Shown here: in pieces, positions 61,349-64,000 of the stretch
How the letters are laid out: each line of letters opens with the position of its first letter
Position numbering within the stretch: the first letter of the stretch is position 1
Assembly: GCF_026212465.1 (NCBI RefSeq)
Contig: NC_080049.1
Location: forward strand, 7,680,859-7,744,858
Length of the DNA stretch: 64,000 bases
Source of the DNA: Amaranthus tricolor
Lineage: Eukaryota > Streptophyta > Magnoliopsida > Caryophyllales > Amaranthaceae
Direction: 5' to 3'
The notes under the pieces: generated by a model
What the model was told of the DNA's origin: nothing
The model's database searches: none
Seen by the model: the letters and a program-made list of their open reading frames with translations, nothing else
Position numbers and translations under genes: made by a program

Positions 61349-62403
61349 GAAAAAATTACCTAAAATAATCCAATCATTTATCAATTTCTCAAGAATAATC
61401 TCAACTTTTAATTAACCATGAATAATCCGACCATTAGGGTCAATTGCCCAGGAACGTTGTTCCTTTACCAGTTACCTGTTAATATCAATTTCTTTATTAA
61501 TGATAGCTTGATGTTCTTGTCCTTGATCTTCAAACACAATCTGATTATTAAGATCATTTGGGTTGGCACTCATATTATTCATTTATATCATCATCATCAT
61601 CATCTTAACATTCTAATTAGTCAAGAATTAATTAGAGGGAAATGGTAAAAGATTAAGTATGCTTGTGAACTGGCCTAATTCTTGTAATTGTCCAAAATCA
61701 TCATCCACTTTCTCTTCTCCTTCTCCCCCTCTCTCGTTCCTCATCCCACCTTCAGGTATGTTCTTGCTTTTAACCACTTTTCTAAATTCTTTTACTTGTT
61801 AATTCCCATCACTTTAAATTCTCAGGTTTTAAATTAATCTTGTTAATTTTATATTTCCTTGATTTTGCCTTAAGTTGTATCGGAATTGGAATTTTCCATA
61901 TGAATTTTGTGCAAAATGTGTATGTTGTTGGTCCACATTGTTAGTACAAAAGTTACTATCATCAATTTTGAGTTCGAATTTTCCCCAACTTTGTTTTGAA
62001 TTAAGATTCATTGTACATGCCAAAGATTTGTTTTCAAAACTCATATACTCTTGAAGTATGGATCTACCAATGTTCAGCTTCGATTTTGGTTATGGAGAAT
62101 TTTCTCCTATAGTTTGATCTACATAGAAGTTAAACTTATAATTTCTGCAATGCTTTACATACCCTTATCTTGATTTGATATTTGGCGGGCAAGAAATAAG
62201 TGTCAATAGTTTACTTTCAATATTCCTTTTCTTTTTTCTTTTTTCTTTTTTTAATGAAAATAACATGTAATGGCAGGTAAAAAGTTTTGCAAATGATGTT
62301 ATAAGAAAACACTCACTAAATTTGGGATTATTAAGGATTAATCAAAATATTGGATTATTGTAGGAAAATGGGTGAAAGATTAGATTGTTTAGGTAAATTT
62401 TCC
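61349..62403. mobile_element. Inverted-repeat DNA element, relative of 11877-12325
   Basis: The left end GAAAAAATTACCTAAAATAA and the reverse complement of the right end, GGAAAATTTACCTAAACAAT, match. Both continue with AATC, a CAATTTTC/CATTTTCC step and a second AATAATC. The arm design (AATAAT words at about 35-bp steps, ATTTTCCTACAATAAT, AATTAACCATGAATAAT) is that of the element at 11877, with AATAATCCAA in place of AATAATACGAAC. It is 1,055 bp with no transposase, and has (ATC)n at 61588-61603. Flanks TCATAACAA and TTGTAATAA share six of nine bases, a weak duplication. Confidence 0.65.
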
Positions 62404-62639
62404 TTGTAATAATTTGGGACCCAATTGACATACTAGGATTCAAGGAGTAGATTTTTTCGTTGAAAAAAGTTCACTAGTTAGGTTTCTTTTATGCAAGGTA
62501 CATGGCCTTCTTAATACACCTTATCTAGATAAATCCATTACTTAGGATCAGTTTTCCAAAGTAAAAGGGAGATCGATGAAGATTTAATGCATCGATTTTA
62601 AGTTATATGACTTAAATGGAGAGCAACCACTAGAAGATT
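62404..62639. other. Short spacer
   Basis: Nothing recognised. Confidence 0.5.
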
Positions 62640-63345
62640 TCTAACTAGATTAAAAGGAAATTCTACCAAGTTGCAGTTTGACCTGCCTTATTGTATGGCC
62701 TTGTTGTATGGTGCAGAAAGTTAGTCAATTGGGAAGATATATGAGCATAAGATGCAAGCAGAAGAGAAGAAAATGTTAACGTAGATGTGTGAATACACTA
62801 GGATGGAAAAGATTAGAAACCAGGTTTTAATAGAAAAGTTAGGGGTTGCGCTCATTTCGTCAAAGATATGTGAAAGTAGGTTGAGATAATTTGGACAAAT
62901 GCAAAGAAAGACCACAAACGCAAATTTGAGAAGGGGGAAAACATGACGCTTGATACAAAGAGAAGTCATGGTAGGCGTAAGAAAACGCAGGAGGAGCAAA
63001 TTAATATTGATGTGAGCGAGCTACACCTCTCTGAGGACTTGACTAGGACACAACTAGTTGAAAATGCCAAATTCTTGTCTTGGATCATTTGTAGTTTTCT
63101 TTGCCATGTTAATTATTAGTGCCTGTATGTCTGTTATCTATATTTCTGTGGTTTTTTTTAGTCTTTATGTTTATGCTGGTTTTTTCTTGTCTTGCCTTGT
63201 TTATGTCTTATCTCTGTTTTTATTTACACGTCTTTATTGAGCCCAGTGTCACATAGGCGACAACCTCCTTTGATAGGGTTATGGTCCGAGAAAGGATATC
63301 CCTCCCTAGACCCATACTAGGTATGATGATGCTGATGATCTAGAT
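62640..63345 (+). pseudogene. LINE ORF2 C-terminus and 3' end (RTE-like), plus strand
   Basis: Reads LPYCMALLYGAES, IYEHKMQAEEKKMLT, MCEYTRMEKIRNQVLIEKLG, VALISSKICESRLR and FGQMQRKTTNA; past frame changes it has SELHLSEDLTRTQL. It is the same tail as at 58905-59310, in opposite orientation and longer upstream. It is followed by a typical LINE 3' region (CATAGGCGACAACCTCC, GGTTATGGTCCGAGAAAGG) and a terminal TGATGATGCTGATGAT microsatellite. Many stops; not functional. Confidence 0.82.
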
Positions 63346-63707
63346 AATTTGAAGAGGGCAACTTGGTAAAACAAAGCAAAGATCAAGGAAGATTAGAGAA
63401 TAAATTATGTTACGAATTGTTATGTAGGAAATAATTCCGTTAGCATATAATGTACTCTCTTGGGGAAAAAGGAATAGGATCGAGTAGTATATAAGCTCAA
63501 GGAAAGGAGTTACATGGTTGTTTTTGAGAACTTAAAAAGTGTCCTTACACATTGGGAGTTTAGAGCATAATCGACATGTTTCACGTTTTGTAGCTAGTCC
63601 TATATTAAACAAAATTTACCACTTTCCTTTACATACATTCAGCTTTTGCCTCATATTTTCTGCCCATTTACTTAACTATTCACTTTTATCCAGAATTGTA
63701 ATTCTTG
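63346..63707. other. Intergenic or intronic, nothing recognised
   Basis: No paired repeat; the frame 63539-63796 runs into the MITE and is unsupported. Confidence 0.5.
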
Positions 63708-63709
63708 TA

Positions 63710-63956
63710 CTCCCTCTATCCTATGGGGTTTGCCCCAAGCATAATTCTTGTACAAATCGAGGAAAGGGAAAAAAAGAGGTAGAAAAGTACAATTAATGGG
63801 AAAGTGGGAGAAATGTGTGGATGAGATGAAAAGATAAGTAAAATGTATAAATGAAAATTAAAGAAAGAGTATGGTCATGGCCAAAAATGGAAGTGGACCA
63901 AAATCCATAAGATGGACTAGAAGGGAAAATGGTGCAAACCTGATAGATAAAGGGAG
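63710..63956. mobile_element. Stowaway-like MITE
   Basis: CTCCCTCTATCCTATGG at the left and CTGATAGATAAAGGGAG at the right are an imperfect inverted pair flanked by TA (63708-63709, 63957-63958). At 247 bp it belongs to a different subfamily from 32385-32657. Confidence 0.78.
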
Positions 63957-64000
63957 TAACTACCATTGCACAACAGTTCATAACAGTTTCTCCATGTATT

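Overview
The window is nuclear DNA from a flowering plant, most likely a eudicot. It is AT-rich, with few genes, long introns, many nested retrotransposons and inverted-repeat DNA elements, and long (ATT)n and (TA)n microsatellites. The protein-coding matches are to plant families: a CBSX5-type CBS-domain protein, a P-type PPR protein, a TFIIIC subunit 6-like gene and an LRRC40-like LRR protein. I cannot name the species. There are no organellar, bacterial or viral genes, no rRNA genes, no convincing tRNA genes and no CRISPR array.

Layout. 0.4-1.8 kb: a LINE ORF1 remnant (minus strand) split by an internally deleted Ty1/copia element with target-site duplication AGGTG. 1.8-3.0 kb: a 1.2-kb inverted-repeat (Mutator-like) element in a TTA microsatellite. 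3.0-10.0 kb: a complete non-autonomous Ty3/gypsy element with two 657-bp LTRs that differ at only three positions. It has a damaged gag, a protease, no reverse transcriptase or integrase, and 3.4 kb of internal repeats, including four tRNA-like units. 10-16 kb: mostly unassigned AT-rich DNA with one three-armed inverted-repeat element in a TA microsatellite. 16-22 kb: a decayed gypsy gag start joined to a decayed copia, the latter split by a 3,460-bp solo LTR with duplication GTAAT. 22-26 kb: MITEs and unassigned DNA.

26.4-31.9 kb: the CBSX5-like gene, two exons and a 4-kb intron, with an 18-codon AAT run coding for polyasparagine. 32.4-42.7 kb: a Stowaway-like MITE, a copia element lacking gag and RT (duplication TTTGG) inserted in a MITE end, a TIR element in a TA microsatellite, a copia RNase H scrap, a gypsy integrase scrap, and two inverted-repeat structures. 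45.4-47.6 kb: a foldback MITE interrupted by a 1,610-bp non-autonomous hAT element (8-bp duplication AGTCTTAG).

50.9-52.2 kb: an intact intronless PPR gene. 53.4-58.3 kb: a four-exon TFIIIC subunit 6-like gene whose frame is broken three times, once by an exact 7-bp duplication. 60.2-60.6 kb: the last two exons of an LRRC40-like gene on the minus strand; the rest is not visible and may lie beyond 64 kb. Two LINE tails in opposite orientation flank these exons.

The genes belong to unrelated cell functions and do not form a pathway. The most notable content is the non-autonomous gypsy element, the broken TFIIIC subunit gene and the nested insertions whose target duplications can be read directly.
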